Assembly: GCF_026626305.1 (NCBI RefSeq)
Contig: NZ_JAPNUE010000007.1
Coordinates: 1-64,000, forward strand
Source: Frigidibacter sp. RF13
GTDB taxonomy: Bacteria > Pseudomonadota > Alphaproteobacteria > Rhodobacterales > Rhodobacteraceae
DNA length: 64,000 nucleotides
Reading direction: 5' to 3'
In this document: positions 46,480-55,896 of the stretch, one piece after another
Layout: each line of letters begins with the position of its first letter
How positions within the stretch are numbered: the first letter of the stretch is position 1
Notes under the pieces: model-generated
What the model was told of the DNA's origin: nothing
The model's input: the letters and a program-made list of their open reading frames with translations, nothing else
The model's database searches: none
Translations under genes and position numbers: made by a program

Positions 46480-49400
46480 TCAGCCGCCCGGGCTTTCGGA
46501 TTGGGCCCCCGGCAGGCTTGGCGGCGCCTTGCGGAAGAGATTGCGGAACATGCCCGGCGTCAGGATCGACAGGGGATTAACCCCGACGGTGAACGATTCG
46601 CGCGTGCCTTTGAGCGTATAGTTGAAGCCGAAGAGCCCGTCACGCTGGCGCGAGAAGATCTGGCCTATGCCATTCACCAGATACAGCGGCGAGATGACGC
46701 CCTGCAGATCGAACCGCCCCTCGCCCGACCAGTAGAGCCCCGCCGCGGAAACGCCAAGCGAGGGACCGATGGCAGACCCTTCCTGTATCTCGATGGCCTC
46801 GGGTGTCAGGCGGAAGCGGCCCGCCACGTCGGTGAAGATGATGCCGTCGCCCTGCAGTTCGCTGATCAGCCCGACGACGGAGATCGCGTTCAGAAGCCCC
46901 GCCAGCGCCGGGGCGCCGACGATGCGGATATTCCGGATGCCCAGCGCCCCGTCATAGCTGCCCGCCACCCCCACCGGCCTGAGCGTCAGCTCCAGCCGCC
47001 CGCCCCGGCCGCTTTCATAAATGCCAGCCGCCGCCATGGCCCGTCCGGCGTCATCCGACCGCACACGAAAGGCCGAACGACCGCCTGGATCGGGCACGAC
47101 CTCGCCCGTGATCGGCGCGCGGCCGTTCACGAGCCCCGCGAATGCGCCCGACAGACCGGCGCCCCCGGCCGTGAAACTGCCCTTGAAACCGGTGATCGCC
47201 AGGCCCGAACTGATCCGCAACTGATCAAGCGCAATCTCAAGCGGCGGCCGGTCGCCACGCGCGCCGCCGCTGCCCCCGAAAGTCGCGCGCCGCATGTCGG
47301 CGCTGCCGCCCGAGACCGTCAGCCCCACGGATTTCCCCGCCCCCCGGCCCTTCAGCGTCACATCGCCGGTGAACCAGTCGCCCAGCGTCACCTCCGGAAA
47401 GCGCGCCGTCTCGAAAGCGCCGTCGGCGCCGAGCGTGATCTTGCCCGCGGCCTTCAGCCCGCCCGCGTCGAACGAGAGTGCATCGACCCGCACCGGCTTG
47501 CCCAACGCGCCCGATATCTTCAGTTCGCCCCGGGTTTTCGCGACCTTCGACCAGCCCACCTCCGGGATCGCAAGCGTAAGCCCCGCCAGATCGCTGTTGA
47601 GCCGGAAGGCGGTCGCCGCGTCCTTTGCAAGGTCGAGGTGGAATGTCCCCCAACCCTCGCCCTTCACCGCGCCATCGGGCAACGCAATCGACAACCGTTT
47701 CAGCGTGTCGGGCGTGATGGCGATCTTGCCGTCCACCACCGAGCGCCCTTTCGCCTCCGGCCCGAAGGTCTGCGCCCAGAGGCCCTCAACCGGAATGCCA
47801 TCGTAGCGGGCCGCGCCGCCGATGCTCATCCCCTCGTTGTCGGCGGCGATGGTCAGCGCGGCGCCCTCAAGCAGATGACCGGGCACCACTCGGTCCGAGT
47901 CGACATCCAGCAATGTGCCGGAGACATCGAACGCGACATCGGCCACCAGCAGTTTCGGCTTCGGCACGAATTTCAGAACCGATGTCAGCTCGGCGCGACC
48001 TTCCGCCAGATCGACCGGCTGGCCCGCCTTCGACATCAGGCTGAGCGGCGGTTCATCCAGTATCGACAGGGCCGCCGTGATCGTGCTGTCGCTTTTCAGC
48101 GTGATCTCGATGGGGGAGGGTTTCAGCCGGATGTCCGGGACCTTCAGGACCGATCCGGCGATATCCAGGTCTCCGCCCTCGGGTGCATGAACCTGCCCCC
48201 TCTCGACCACCAGCACATAGGCATTGTCGCTGATCGTCGCATAGCCCGCGCCGCTGACGATCGGCGGCAGGGTGCGCATGAAGCGCACCTCCGCTTCGCG
48301 GAACCGGTAGTCGAGGGCAAAGCGCGGTTCGGTCCCGGGGCGCAGGCGCAGCGCGGCCTTCACGTCATATAGATCGCCCGCCGCGACATTCTCGGCCAGC
48401 CAGACCCGCGTCTTCGGCACTGCGCCAAGCGGCCAGAGCGCCAGAAGCTTTTCCGTCGCGATGGCATTGATGCCCACGTCGAAAGCAACGGCCCAGCCAT
48501 CCTCCTCTGCCGATACTTCGCCCTTGCCGGATATTCGTCGGTCGCCCTCGCTGAGGGCCAGTTGGCCGATGGTCAGGCGAAACGGGTCGAAAGTCAGTTT
48601 CAGGTCCGCGGCGCCCTGAGAGATCGACACCGGATCAGCGAACACGCCCTCCGGATCGGCGCGCAGATCATCGAGCCGTATCTGCGCGACCAGCGCCTCG
48701 GGCCAGCCATCCTCGATCCCCTTCAGCCAGGCACTGCCCCCGAACCGCGCCTGCAGCACATTCCCGTCAATCCTGAGATCGTTGAGGCTGAGCCGGTAGC
48801 GCGCCGGATCGTAGGTCAGGTCAAGCGTCGCCCCCCGGAACGCGACAGGCGCGGTATCGGGGGTCGGCTGCAAGGCACCGGCACCGACCGCGAGACGCAC
48901 GTCAAGCGGCCGCAGATCGCCGGCCTCGTCGAAACCGGTACCGAGCGTCCCGGACATCGGCGCATCAAGCGCGGCGAGCCAGGCAAGCGCCGGCACCTGC
49001 CGCCCGAGATCTCGGGCTGAAATGCCGCTCAGCCGCACATTCAGCGCCGCGGCCGGCGAGGCGCGGTCGGTCGTCAGCTCCATCTCCGCCCTCGCCTCGG
49101 CTTTCGGCGGCGTGCTACCCCTCTCCTCGATCGCGCCGAGCGAGGTGGCGGATTGCCCGGCCAGTGCGAAGGCGAGGTTCGCGATCAGCCCCTCGTCGCC
49201 CTGGCGCAGGGTCAAGTGCCCGTCATTCACTGTCCAGACCTGTTCGGCCCGGCGATCATCGAAAAGGATGTTCACATGTCCGACCGTCACATCCTCAAGC
49301 CGGGAAAGCGCAGGCCCCGCGAAGGCCGCATCGAGCGCATCGATAAGATCGGCGGGCGCAATTGCCTCGCCGCCCAGATTGGCGGCACCGGGCGCTATAT

Positions 49401-49845
49401 CGAGTGTCCCGTCGGCCAGCCGCCGCACTGCGATTCGTGCGCCGTCGATCCGGATCCGCGAAGGCTGCAGGCGGCCCGACAGAAGCGCATCGCGGTCAAG
49501 ACCGGTCCGAAGATCGGAGATCAGTGCGAGCCTTTGGCCGCGTGCTGAGATCAGAGTGACATTGCCGAGCCGCACCTGCGGCACGAATCCTTCGGTGACG
49601 ACCAGATCACCATCGCCGATCCGAAGCTGCGCCTGCCCGTCGAGCGCCCGGTTGGCGCGTGTCTCGATCGCCGAGACAACGAGTTTCGGCAAGGGAATGC
49701 TGCGGCCTGACAGGCCGAGCCCAACCAGAATGGCGACGACTGCCCAGAGGGAAAGCCCAAGCGTCGCCCAGAAACGCAAGTGACGATGCCGCGGTGGATC
49801 CTGCTCCACGGCCTCTTCGCCCTGCTCCTGCCGTTTCTCTTTCAT
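46480..49845 (-). CDS. AsmA-like/DUF3971 protein (YhdP-type)
   Basis: A 1121-residue protein with one N-terminal membrane helix (about residues 25-46, [21 protein letters not shown]) and a very long beta-rich periplasmic body. The middle part fits DUF3971 and the end (about 900-1100) fits the AsmA-like C-terminal domain, with [26 protein letters not shown]. Such bridge-like proteins carry phospholipids between the inner and outer membranes in E. coli (TamB, YhdP). The size and topology fit that class. AGG lies before the ATG. It is divergent from the peroxiredoxin gene. Confidence 0.85.
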   Translation of the reverse strand: MKEKRQEQGEEAVEQDPPRHRHLRFWATLGLSLWAVVAILVGLGLSGRSIPLPKLVVSAIETRANRALDGQAQLRIGDGDLVVTEGFVPQVRLGNVTLISARGQRLALISDLRTGLDRDALLSGRLQPSRIRIDGARIAVRRLADGTLDIAPGAANLGGEAIAPADLIDALDAAFAGPALSRLEDVTVGHVNILFDDRRAEQVWTVNDGHLTLRQGDEGLIANLAFALAGQSATSLGAIEERGSTPPKAEARAEMELTTDRASPAAALNVRLSGISARDLGRQVPALAWLAALDAPMSGTLGTGFDEAGDLRPLDVRLAVGAGALQPTPDTAPVAFRGATLDLTYDPARYRLSLNDLRIDGNVLQARFGGSAWLKGIEDGWPEALVAQIRLDDLRADPEGVFADPVSISQGAADLKLTFDPFRLTIGQLALSEGDRRISGKGEVSAEEDGWAVAFDVGINAIATEKLLALWPLGAVPKTRVWLAENVAAGDLYDVKAALRLRPGTEPRFALDYRFREAEVRFMRTLPPIVSGAGYATISDNAYVLVVERGQVHAPEGGDLDIAGSVLKVPDIRLKPSPIEITLKSDSTITAALSILDEPPLSLMSKAGQPVDLAEGRAELTSVLKFVPKPKLLVADVAFDVSGTLLDVDSDRVVPGHLLEGAALTIAADNEGMSIGGAARYDGIPVEGLWAQTFGPEAKGRSVVDGKIAITPDTLKRLSIALPDGAVKGEGWGTFHLDLAKDAATAFRLNSDLAGLTLAIPEVGWSKVAKTRGELKISGALGKPVRVDALSFDAGGLKAAGKITLGADGAFETARFPEVTLGDWFTGDVTLKGRGAGKSVGLTVSGGSADMRRATFGGSGGARGDRPPLEIALDQLRISSGLAITGFKGSFTAGGAGLSGAFAGLVNGRAPITGEVVPDPGGRSAFRVRSDDAGRAMAAAGIYESGRGGRLELTLRPVGVAGSYDGALGIRNIRIVGAPALAGLLNAISVVGLISELQGDGIIFTDVAGRFRLTPEAIEIQEGSAIGPSLGVSAAGLYWSGEGRFDLQGVISPLYLVNGIGQIFSRQRDGLFGFNYTLKGTRESFTVGVNPLSILTPGMFRNLFRKAPPSLPGAQSESPGG

Positions 49846-49949
49846 CCTGCCCGGACCTCAGGCCGGAAAGACCCGGCTGCCGGTCCCTTTATCTTTTCGT
49901 CCGGAACATTAAAACGCTAACTCTCACCCGTTGGCAAAGGATTGCTGTC

Positions 49950-50411
49950 ATGACCGAGATCGGTTCCCTCGCCCCCGCCTTTTCCCTGCCGCGTGACGGC
50001 GGTGGCACCGTGTCGCTTGCGGACTTCACAGGCCGGAAGGTCGTACTCTACTTCTATCCCAAGGACGACACGCCCGGCTGCACGGTCGAGGCGATCGACT
50101 TCACCCGGCTTGCGCCCGAGTTCGCCGCCGCCGACACTGTGGTGATCGGCTTGTCGAAGGACAGCGTGAAGGCGCATGACAAGTTCTGCCGCAAGCACGG
50201 GCTCGGCATCATCCTTGCCTCGGACGAGGCGGGCGATACCTGCGAACGTTACGGCGTCTGGGTCGAGAAAAACATGTATGGCCGTACCTACATGGGCATC
50301 GATCGGGCGACCTTCTTGATCGGCCGCGATGGCCACATCGCCGCGCACTGGCCAAAGGTTAAGGTCGAGGGACACGCCGCCGAGGTGCTTGCAGCCGCGC
50401 GGGGACTTTGA
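49950..50411 (+). CDS. bcp: Thioredoxin-dependent peroxiredoxin (Bcp/PrxQ)
   Basis: A 153-residue thiol peroxidase. The peroxidatic Cys44 is in FYPKDDTPGCTVEAIDF. The nearby Cys (five residues later) of E. coli Bcp is not present, so the resolving cysteine, if any, is farther on (KFCRKHG or DTCERYG). IDRATFLIGRDGHIAAHW is the family segment near the end. The start at ATG 49950, with AAAGGA upstream, replaces a much longer frame. The DUF455 gene starts four bases after the stop. Confidence 0.92.
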   Translation: MTEIGSLAPAFSLPRDGGGTVSLADFTGRKVVLYFYPKDDTPGCTVEAIDFTRLAPEFAAADTVVIGLSKDSVKAHDKFCRKHGLGIILASDEAGDTCERYGVWVEKNMYGRTYMGIDRATFLIGRDGHIAAHWPKVKVEGHAAEVLAAARGL

Positions 50412-50415
50412 GCCG

Positions 50416-51243
50416 ATGCTGTCGCTGGCAGAGCGCGCGGTCGAAGTTCTGACCACCGCGGACGGACGGGTGAAGTGCGCTTTGTCGCGTCGTCATGCCG
50501 CCGACTGGTTTGCTGCGCGTGCGGCAGGCACGCCCTTTCCGGTCGGCCATGCCACCCCGCCGCTGCGCCCCGCCCGCCCCGACCGGCCGGAACTCTTGCC
50601 GCCCAAAGATGTGCCACGCCGCCGTCCCGGCTCTCCACAGGGCAGGATCGCGCTTCTCCATGCGCTTGCCCATATCGAACTCAACGCCGTCGATCTGCAT
50701 TGGGACATGGTGGCGCGTTTCACCGGCGCGGGCATGCCACCCGGCTTCTCTGACGACTGGGTCAAGGCCGCCGACGAGGAGTCCAACCATTTCAACCTGA
50801 TCTCAGACTGCCTCGAACGGATGGGCAGCCACTATGGTGCGCTGCCCGCCCATGCGGGCATGTGGCGCGCGGCCGAAGATACGGTGGATGATCTCAAGGG
50901 CCGCCTCGCCGTCGTGCCGATGGTGCTGGAAGCACGCGGCCTGGACGTGACGCCCGGCATGATCGAGATATTCCGCAAGGCCGAGGAAGCCGAGGCCGTG
51001 GCCGCGCTTGAGGTGATCTATGCCGAAGAGGTTAGCCATGTCGCCTATGGGTCAAAATGGTTCAACTGGCTTTGCGGGCGCGAGGGTCTCGACCCGAAAG
51101 ACGCGTTCCACAGCCTCGTCCGGCGCTATTTCCACGGCGCCCTGAAGCCGCCCTTCAACGAGGAAAAGCGCGCCGAAGCGGGGCTTCCGCCCGACTTCTA
51201 CTGGCCGCTCGCCGAGCGCGACCCGGCGGAAACAGCCCCCTGA
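50416..51243 (+). CDS. DUF455 ferritin-like protein
   Basis: A 275-residue helical protein. Metal-ligand-like residues of a ferritin-type four-helix bundle are seen in ALAHIELNAVDLHWDM (about 80-95), ADEESNHFNLI (about 118-128), MVLEARGLDVTPG (about 172-184) and YAEEVSHVAYG (about 205-215). The family is probably a di-iron enzyme or iron binder, with the reaction unknown. It lies four bases behind bcp, so the two are cotranscribed, suggesting a link to oxidative or iron stress. Start at ATG 50416; a longer frame overlapping bcp was dropped. Confidence 0.88.
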   Translation: MLSLAERAVEVLTTADGRVKCALSRRHAADWFAARAAGTPFPVGHATPPLRPARPDRPELLPPKDVPRRRPGSPQGRIALLHALAHIELNAVDLHWDMVARFTGAGMPPGFSDDWVKAADEESNHFNLISDCLERMGSHYGALPAHAGMWRAAEDTVDDLKGRLAVVPMVLEARGLDVTPGMIEIFRKAEEAEAVAALEVIYAEEVSHVAYGSKWFNWLCGREGLDPKDAFHSLVRRYFHGALKPPFNEEKRAEAGLPPDFYWPLAERDPAETAP

Positions 51244-51403
51244 CGCCGCGTCCGTCGGCAAGATGCCGCTGAAATGCGACCAATTCCGGTGCCATCCCGG
51301 GAAAAGGTTTGCGACAGGCCCCGGCGATTGCTAACCCAAGAGCCGTCGGACCGTTGGGGAATGGGACGATGTTTCTGCCAAGCTGCCAAACGGGACATTG
51401 AGC

Positions 51404-52723
51404 GTGATACCGGTTTCTCTTCACCGCCTGTCGGCGGCGCTGGAACGGCGCCTGCCGGAACAGCGCCTGTTCCTGAAATCTGATCAGGGAACGCGCTTCA
51501 TCCGCATCCGGCCCTGGATGCAGGCGCTGATCTTCGCGTCGTCGGGCGTCGTCGTCATCTGGGCGATGCTCGCCACCGCCATCATCATGATCGACTCGAT
51601 CGGCTCGGGCGATGCGCGCGAACGGGCGCGCCTGGCCAACCTCGAATATGAATCCCGCCTCAACATACTGTCGAGGGAGCGCGACCAGCGCGCCGCCGAA
51701 GCGATCGCCGCCCAGGAACGATTCACTACCGCGCTTGAACAGGTCTCGCGTATGCAATCGGCGCTGCTGGCGTCGGAGGAACAAAGACGCGAGCTGGAAA
51801 CCGGCATCGGCCTCATCCAGTCGGCCCTTCACGATGCTGTCGAAGGGCGGCAGGAGGCCGAGGCACAACTCGCAAGCCTGAACGGTGACACAAGCAAGTC
51901 CAAACGTGCTTCCACACCCGAGGAAATGGCATCGACACTCTCCTTCCTGACCGCGGCACTCGACAAGACCGCCGAGGAGCGTGACAGCATGGCGGTCAGC
52001 GCCGTCAGCGCCAAAGCAGAGGCCGACGACATCGCCTACGAGATGAAGCTGATGGAAGAGCGTCACGACGAGATCTTCGCCCAGCTCGAAGATGCGGTGA
52101 CGATCTCGATGGAACCGCTCGACAAGGTCTTCACCTCGGTCGGCATCGACCCCGCCAGCCTGATCGAATCCGTTCGCGGCGGCTATTCCGGACAGGGCGG
52201 CCCGCTTGGCCCCCTGATGCCCATCGAGCCCCCGGCAAACGCGAGCCCTGAGGCCAAGGCCGATTACGAACGCGCCAAAGCGATCTTCGAGGGGCTCGAC
52301 AATCTCAACCTCTACCGCATCGCCGTCGACAAGACCCCGCTCGCGATTCCGGTCAAGACCTCGTTCCGCTACACATCGGGCTTCGGCCGCCGTTGGGGCC
52401 GCATGCACGAAGGCATTGACCTCGCAGGCGCACATGGATCACCGATTTATGCGACCGCCGATGGGGTCGTGACCCATGCAGGCTGGGAAAACGGCTATGG
52501 CAACATGGTTGAGATCCGCCATCCCTACGGATTCGTCACCCGCTACGGCCATCTCTCCAAGGTCCGGGTTGAGAAGGGTCAAAAGGTCTCGCGCGGCGAG
52601 AGGATCGGTGATATGGGGAATACCGGACGCTCGACCGGCACCCATCTTCACTATGAAGTGCGCGTGTCCGGTTCCGCTGTAAACCCCATGACCTTCATCA
52701 AGGCAGCGACCAATGTTTTCTAG
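51404..52723 (+). CDS. M23-family peptidoglycan endopeptidase with coiled coil
   Basis: A 439-residue inner-membrane-anchored protein: a membrane segment (about residues 40-62, ALIFASSGVVVIWAMLATAIIMI), a periplasmic coiled coil (about 75-220) and a C-terminal LytM domain with zinc ligands in RMHEGIDLAG (about 335) and GTHLHYEV (about 413). It fits DD-endopeptidases that work with bactofilin in cell-shape control. The start is GTG 51404 with GGGA eight bases before; TTG 51398 is the alternative. Its stop overlaps the bactofilin gene by 11 bases. Confidence 0.9.
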   Translation: MIPVSLHRLSAALERRLPEQRLFLKSDQGTRFIRIRPWMQALIFASSGVVVIWAMLATAIIMIDSIGSGDARERARLANLEYESRLNILSRERDQRAAEAIAAQERFTTALEQVSRMQSALLASEEQRRELETGIGLIQSALHDAVEGRQEAEAQLASLNGDTSKSKRASTPEEMASTLSFLTAALDKTAEERDSMAVSAVSAKAEADDIAYEMKLMEERHDEIFAQLEDAVTISMEPLDKVFTSVGIDPASLIESVRGGYSGQGGPLGPLMPIEPPANASPEAKADYERAKAIFEGLDNLNLYRIAVDKTPLAIPVKTSFRYTSGFGRRWGRMHEGIDLAGAHGSPIYATADGVVTHAGWENGYGNMVEIRHPYGFVTRYGHLSKVRVEKGQKVSRGERIGDMGNTGRSTGTHLHYEVRVSGSAVNPMTFIKAATNVF

Positions 52724-53201
52724 AAGCAAGATCAACGAACCTGGCCCCAAGGCCGCCGATGCCGATAAACCGAAAGCGGAGAGCCTTCCGGTGACCAAAC
52801 CCGCCTACGATTTTTCGACCCCGTCTGCGCCCAAGGCCAAGCCCGCGCCGTCGATCCTCTCGACCGATCTGGTGGTGACCGGCAATATCAAGACCACCGG
52901 CGATATCCAGATCGAGGGCACCGTCGAGGGCGATATCCGCGCCCACCTCCTGACCGTGGGCGAAAGCGCCACGATCAAGGGCGAGATCGTCGCCGATGAC
53001 GTCGTGGTCAATGGCCGCGTCGTCGGCCGGGTGCGCGGCCTCAAGGTCCGCCTGACCTCGACCGCCCGCGTCGAGGGCGACATCATCCACAAGACGATCG
53101 CCATCGAATCCGGCGCGCATTTCGAAGGGTCGGTGCAGCGTCAGGACGATCCGATCGGCACCGGCGGCGTCAAGCAGATTGCGGCACAGCCCGTCGAATA
53201 A
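52713..53201 (+). CDS. bacA: Bactofilin
   Basis: A 162-residue cytoskeletal protein. A Lys/Pro/Ala-rich N-terminal tail (1-50) precedes the right-handed beta-helix core (about 55-145; short hydrophobic-Gly repeats such as GNIKTTGDIQIEGTVEGDI). Bactofilins form filaments without nucleotides and recruit cell-wall enzymes. The overlap with the M23 peptidase gene matches the conserved bactofilin-peptidase pair seen in other alphaproteobacteria. An intrinsic terminator follows. Confidence 0.92.
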   Translation: MFSRSKINEPGPKAADADKPKAESLPVTKPAYDFSTPSAPKAKPAPSILSTDLVVTGNIKTTGDIQIEGTVEGDIRAHLLTVGESATIKGEIVADDVVVNGRVVGRVRGLKVRLTSTARVEGDIIHKTIAIESGAHFEGSVQRQDDPIGTGGVKQIAAQPVE

Positions 53202-53226
53202 ACCGCGACACACGAGCGTCTCTTGA

Positions 53227-53253
53227 GGGCACTGCGGGGGCGGTGCCCTTTTT
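53227..53253 (+). terminator. Rho-independent terminator of the M23-bactofilin operon
   Basis: GGGCAC (53227-53232), a 10-base loop, GTGCCC (53243-53248), then five Ts. The convergent DUF2189 gene ends just beyond, at 53263. Confidence 0.8.
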
Positions 53254-53262
53254 CGTTAAGGT

Positions 53263-54042
53263 CTATTCCGTCAGCGCCCGGTACATGTGCCAGCTCGCAT
53301 GGCCAAGAACCGGCAGCACCACCAGAAGCCCAAGGAACAGGGGCGCCATCCCCGCCAACAGGAGTGCCGTGATCGTCAGGCCCCAGCCAAGCATCGGCCA
53401 GAAATTCAGCGCCGCCGCCTGAAAGCTGAGGATGATGGCCGAGATGAAATCGACCTCGCGGTCGAGAAGCACCGGCAGACCTACCAGCACCATACCGAAG
53501 AGAACGCCCGCGAACCCCGCCCCCACCAGCGTTCCGATCAGCAGCATCAGGGGCCCTTTGCCCTGCATGAGGAAATCGAGCGGCCCGGCCCCGGCTGTCA
53601 CCGAGGCGGGCGTCAGCCCTAGAAAAAGCGCGAACATCGTGTGCGCAACGAAGATCCAGAAAAGGAACAAGACCAGGATCACCGCCGTCATCGACGGCAA
53701 TTGCCGGTCCTTCTGCCTGAAGATCGTTGACAGAACACCCGGCCAGTCCAGCCGCTCGCCTGCCTCTATCCGGCGGCTGACCTCGTAAAGCCCGACAGCG
53801 GTGAACGGCCCCAGCAACGGAAAGCCCGCCACCACCGGAATAAGCCACCATTCCCGCCCCGCAGCACTCGCCACCGCAAGCAGGAGCCAGCCACCCAACA
53901 CATAGACCGCGCTGAAGAACAGCCCGAAGGCGGGCGCCCTGCGAAAATCCCGCAAGCCCGCACCAAGGGCGGCGCCGATCGCGCCCATGCCCACGGAACG
54001 CGCCTCCGGCAGGGCGTCGCCGCCCGTCTCCGGTTCGCTCAT
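53263..54042 (-). CDS. DUF2189 membrane protein
   Basis: A 259-residue protein with about six membrane helices. A soluble start (to about residue 28) leads into FGLFFSAVYVLGGWLLLA (39-56). The closing LVVLPVLGHASWHMYRALTE is typical of the DUF2189 family. The family is common in Rhodobacteraceae and has been compared with cytochrome oxidase subunits, without proof. ATG 54042 follows GGAGGAAAG; 19 upstream residues were dropped. Confidence 0.88.
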   Translation of the reverse strand: MSEPETGGDALPEARSVGMGAIGAALGAGLRDFRRAPAFGLFFSAVYVLGGWLLLAVASAAGREWWLIPVVAGFPLLGPFTAVGLYEVSRRIEAGERLDWPGVLSTIFRQKDRQLPSMTAVILVLFLFWIFVAHTMFALFLGLTPASVTAGAGPLDFLMQGKGPLMLLIGTLVGAGFAGVLFGMVLVGLPVLLDREVDFISAIILSFQAAALNFWPMLGWGLTITALLLAGMAPLFLGLLVVLPVLGHASWHMYRALTE

Positions 54043-54115
54043 CTTTCCTCCCTTCCGCGTCCTGAGCCCGACGCTACGGCGCGCGGCGCGCGCGGGCAAG
54101 GCCTTCCAAGACGCC

Positions 54116-54925
54116 TCAAACGGCGCTGTCGCGCTCCGCTATCCAGCCATGCGCAGGATCGTTCGCGAACCGCCAGGCCCGGCGCGGCCCGGCCATCACG
54201 TTCAGATAGTACATTTCATAGCCATATGGCGCCCCACAGGGATGATGGCCCTTCGGCACCAGCACCACATCGTGGTCCTGCAGTGCCATGGTCTCATCGA
54301 GACTGCCGTCCTCGGTATAGACCCTCTGGATGCCGAAGCCCTGCGAAGGCCTCAGCCGGTGATAGTAGGTCTCCTCCAGATAGGTCATGCGCGGGAAATC
54401 ATCCTCGTCATGGCGGTGCGGCGGATAGGAGGACCAGTGCCCTGCTGGCGTAAAGACCTCGGTCACCAGAAGGCTGTCGGCCACATCGCGCCCCTCCATT
54501 GCGATATTGTTGATGAAGCGTTGATTGGTCCCCACCCCGCGCGGGGTCAGTTCAATGCCTTCAGGCCCCAGCCGTTGCGCAGGCCTGCCGCCCGGCGACG
54601 GCGCCGTACAGACCGCAAGCGTGCAATTCGTCGCCGCGAGTGCCCGCCAGTCGCGCCCCGGCGGCACGTACAGGCAATGTGGCGGCGTCCGCTCGAACGG
54701 GCTCATCCGTTCGCCCATCACACCAAAAGCCTCGCCGCCCGCCCAAATATCCGCCCTGCCCTCGACCAGCACCAGAATTGCCTCGCGCCCGCCCGTGACC
54801 TCGGTCGCCGCCTCGCCCGCCGCCAACCGGTAGAGCGAGAAACCCACATATCCCCAGCTCGCGCTTTCGGGCGTGATGTCATGGACCCTGCCGCCGAGGC
54901 CGTTCGGCTTTCTAAGCAAACTCAT
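54116..54925 (-). CDS. iolB: 5-deoxy-glucuronate isomerase
   Basis: A 269-residue bicupin of the inositol pathway that converts 5-deoxy-D-glucuronate to 5-dehydro-2-deoxygluconate. The metal-binding part of the second cupin is SSYPPHRHDEDDFPRMTYLEETYYHR (split here as PPHRHDEDD then LEETYYHR, about residues 167-191), with the distal PKGHHPCGAPYGYEMYYLNVM. Length is normal. GTGAGGG upstream of the ATG lies in a repeat. It is the last gene of the iol operon here. Confidence 0.95.
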   Translation of the reverse strand: MSLLRKPNGLGGRVHDITPESASWGYVGFSLYRLAAGEAATEVTGGREAILVLVEGRADIWAGGEAFGVMGERMSPFERTPPHCLYVPPGRDWRALAATNCTLAVCTAPSPGGRPAQRLGPEGIELTPRGVGTNQRFINNIAMEGRDVADSLLVTEVFTPAGHWSSYPPHRHDEDDFPRMTYLEETYYHRLRPSQGFGIQRVYTEDGSLDETMALQDHDVVLVPKGHHPCGAPYGYEMYYLNVMAGPRRAWRFANDPAHGWIAERDSAV

Positions 54926-54930
54926 TTGCC

Positions 54931-54989
54931 CTCACGTTCTGTCCATAAATACTCCGGAGGGGTCCGGGGAGGCAGAGCCTCCCCGGCCT
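54931..54989 (-). repeat. Dispersed GC-rich intergenic repeat, family 1, copy D
   Basis: On the minus strand it has the GGGGAGG/CCTCCCC hairpin around CTCTG, then CGGACCCCTCCGGAGTATTT and GGACAGAACGT. It lies inside the iol operon between iolE and iolB, a few bases behind the iolE stop, and supplies the ribosome site of iolB. Here the element did not break the operon but may lower iolB expression. Confidence 0.7.
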
Positions 54990-54993
54990 TCTC

Positions 54994-55887
54994 TCACAAA
55001 AGTCCTGCCCGCGCCGCGAAATGCTTCAGCGAGGCCAGCCCCATCATCTGATATTTCAGCGGATCGGCCTTCAGCGGGTCCTGCTCCGCCTCGATCACCA
55101 GCCAGCCCCGATAGGAATGCTCCGCCGCAACCTTCAGCACCGGAAGGAAGTCAACGCAGCCCGCCGGATCGCCCGGCACGGTAAAGACCCCGCGCCGCAC
55201 GCCTTCGAGGAAGGACAACCCCTCGCCCCGCACCTCTGCCATGATTTCCGGGCGCACGTTCTTGGCATGCATGTGCCGGACCCGCGCCATATGCCGCCGC
55301 GCCAGTGCCAGCGGATCGCCGCCCGCGAAGGTGCAATGACCGGTATCGAGCAAGAGATGGGTCTCCGGCCCCGTGCCCGCCATCAGCCGGTCCACTTCGG
55401 CATCGGTCTCGATCACCGTGCCCATATGGGGATGATAGACGAGCGTGATCCCCTGCGCCGCCGCGTGGGCCGCCAGCGCCTCGACGCCCGCGCAGAAGCC
55501 CGGCCACTGATCCTCACGCAACTGCGGCCGATCGTTCACCGCGACCCGGTCATTGCCATGGACGGAGTTCGAGGTCTCGCAGGTGATGATCACCTTGCTG
55601 CCCATCGCCTTCAGAAGATCGAGGAAGGGCTGCATCGCGCGCTTCTCGGTCTCGATATCGTTCACAAGCAGATTGAGCGAATGCCAGCCCGAGACGAAGC
55701 GCAGTCCGCGCGGTTCCAGCACCGCCTTCAGGCCTGTAACATCTTTCGGGAATTTGTTCCCCTTTTCAATGCCATCAAAGCCGATCTTCACGCAATCATC
55801 CAGGCATTCATCCAGGCTGATATGTCCGCCGATGGACGGGTCATCATCATTCGACCAGGCAATCGGATTGGTGCCGAACAGGATCAT
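54994..55887 (-). CDS. iolE: Myo-inosose-2 dehydratase
   Basis: A 297-residue TIM-barrel enzyme that removes water from 2-keto-myo-inositol. It opens [28 protein letters not shown], has [18 protein letters not shown] (about 152-169), [15 protein letters not shown] (about 178-192) and the metal-site end [11 protein letters not shown]. These fit IolE of the xylose-isomerase-like superfamily. It starts nine bases after iolD and is cotranscribed. Confidence 0.95.
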   Translation of the reverse strand: MILFGTNPIAWSNDDDPSIGGHISLDECLDDCVKIGFDGIEKGNKFPKDVTGLKAVLEPRGLRFVSGWHSLNLLVNDIETEKRAMQPFLDLLKAMGSKVIITCETSNSVHGNDRVAVNDRPQLREDQWPGFCAGVEALAAHAAAQGITLVYHPHMGTVIETDAEVDRLMAGTGPETHLLLDTGHCTFAGGDPLALARRHMARVRHMHAKNVRPEIMAEVRGEGLSFLEGVRRGVFTVPGDPAGCVDFLPVLKVAAEHSYRGWLVIEAEQDPLKADPLKYQMMGLASLKHFAARAGLL

Positions 55888-55896
55888 CTTCGCCTC

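Noticed and set aside
46024-48372. 782-codon plus-strand ORF
   Set aside because: It runs antisense to the AsmA-like gene. Its protein is Arg/Ala/His-rich low complexity typical of shadows in GC-rich DNA, and the minus-strand product has clear domains.
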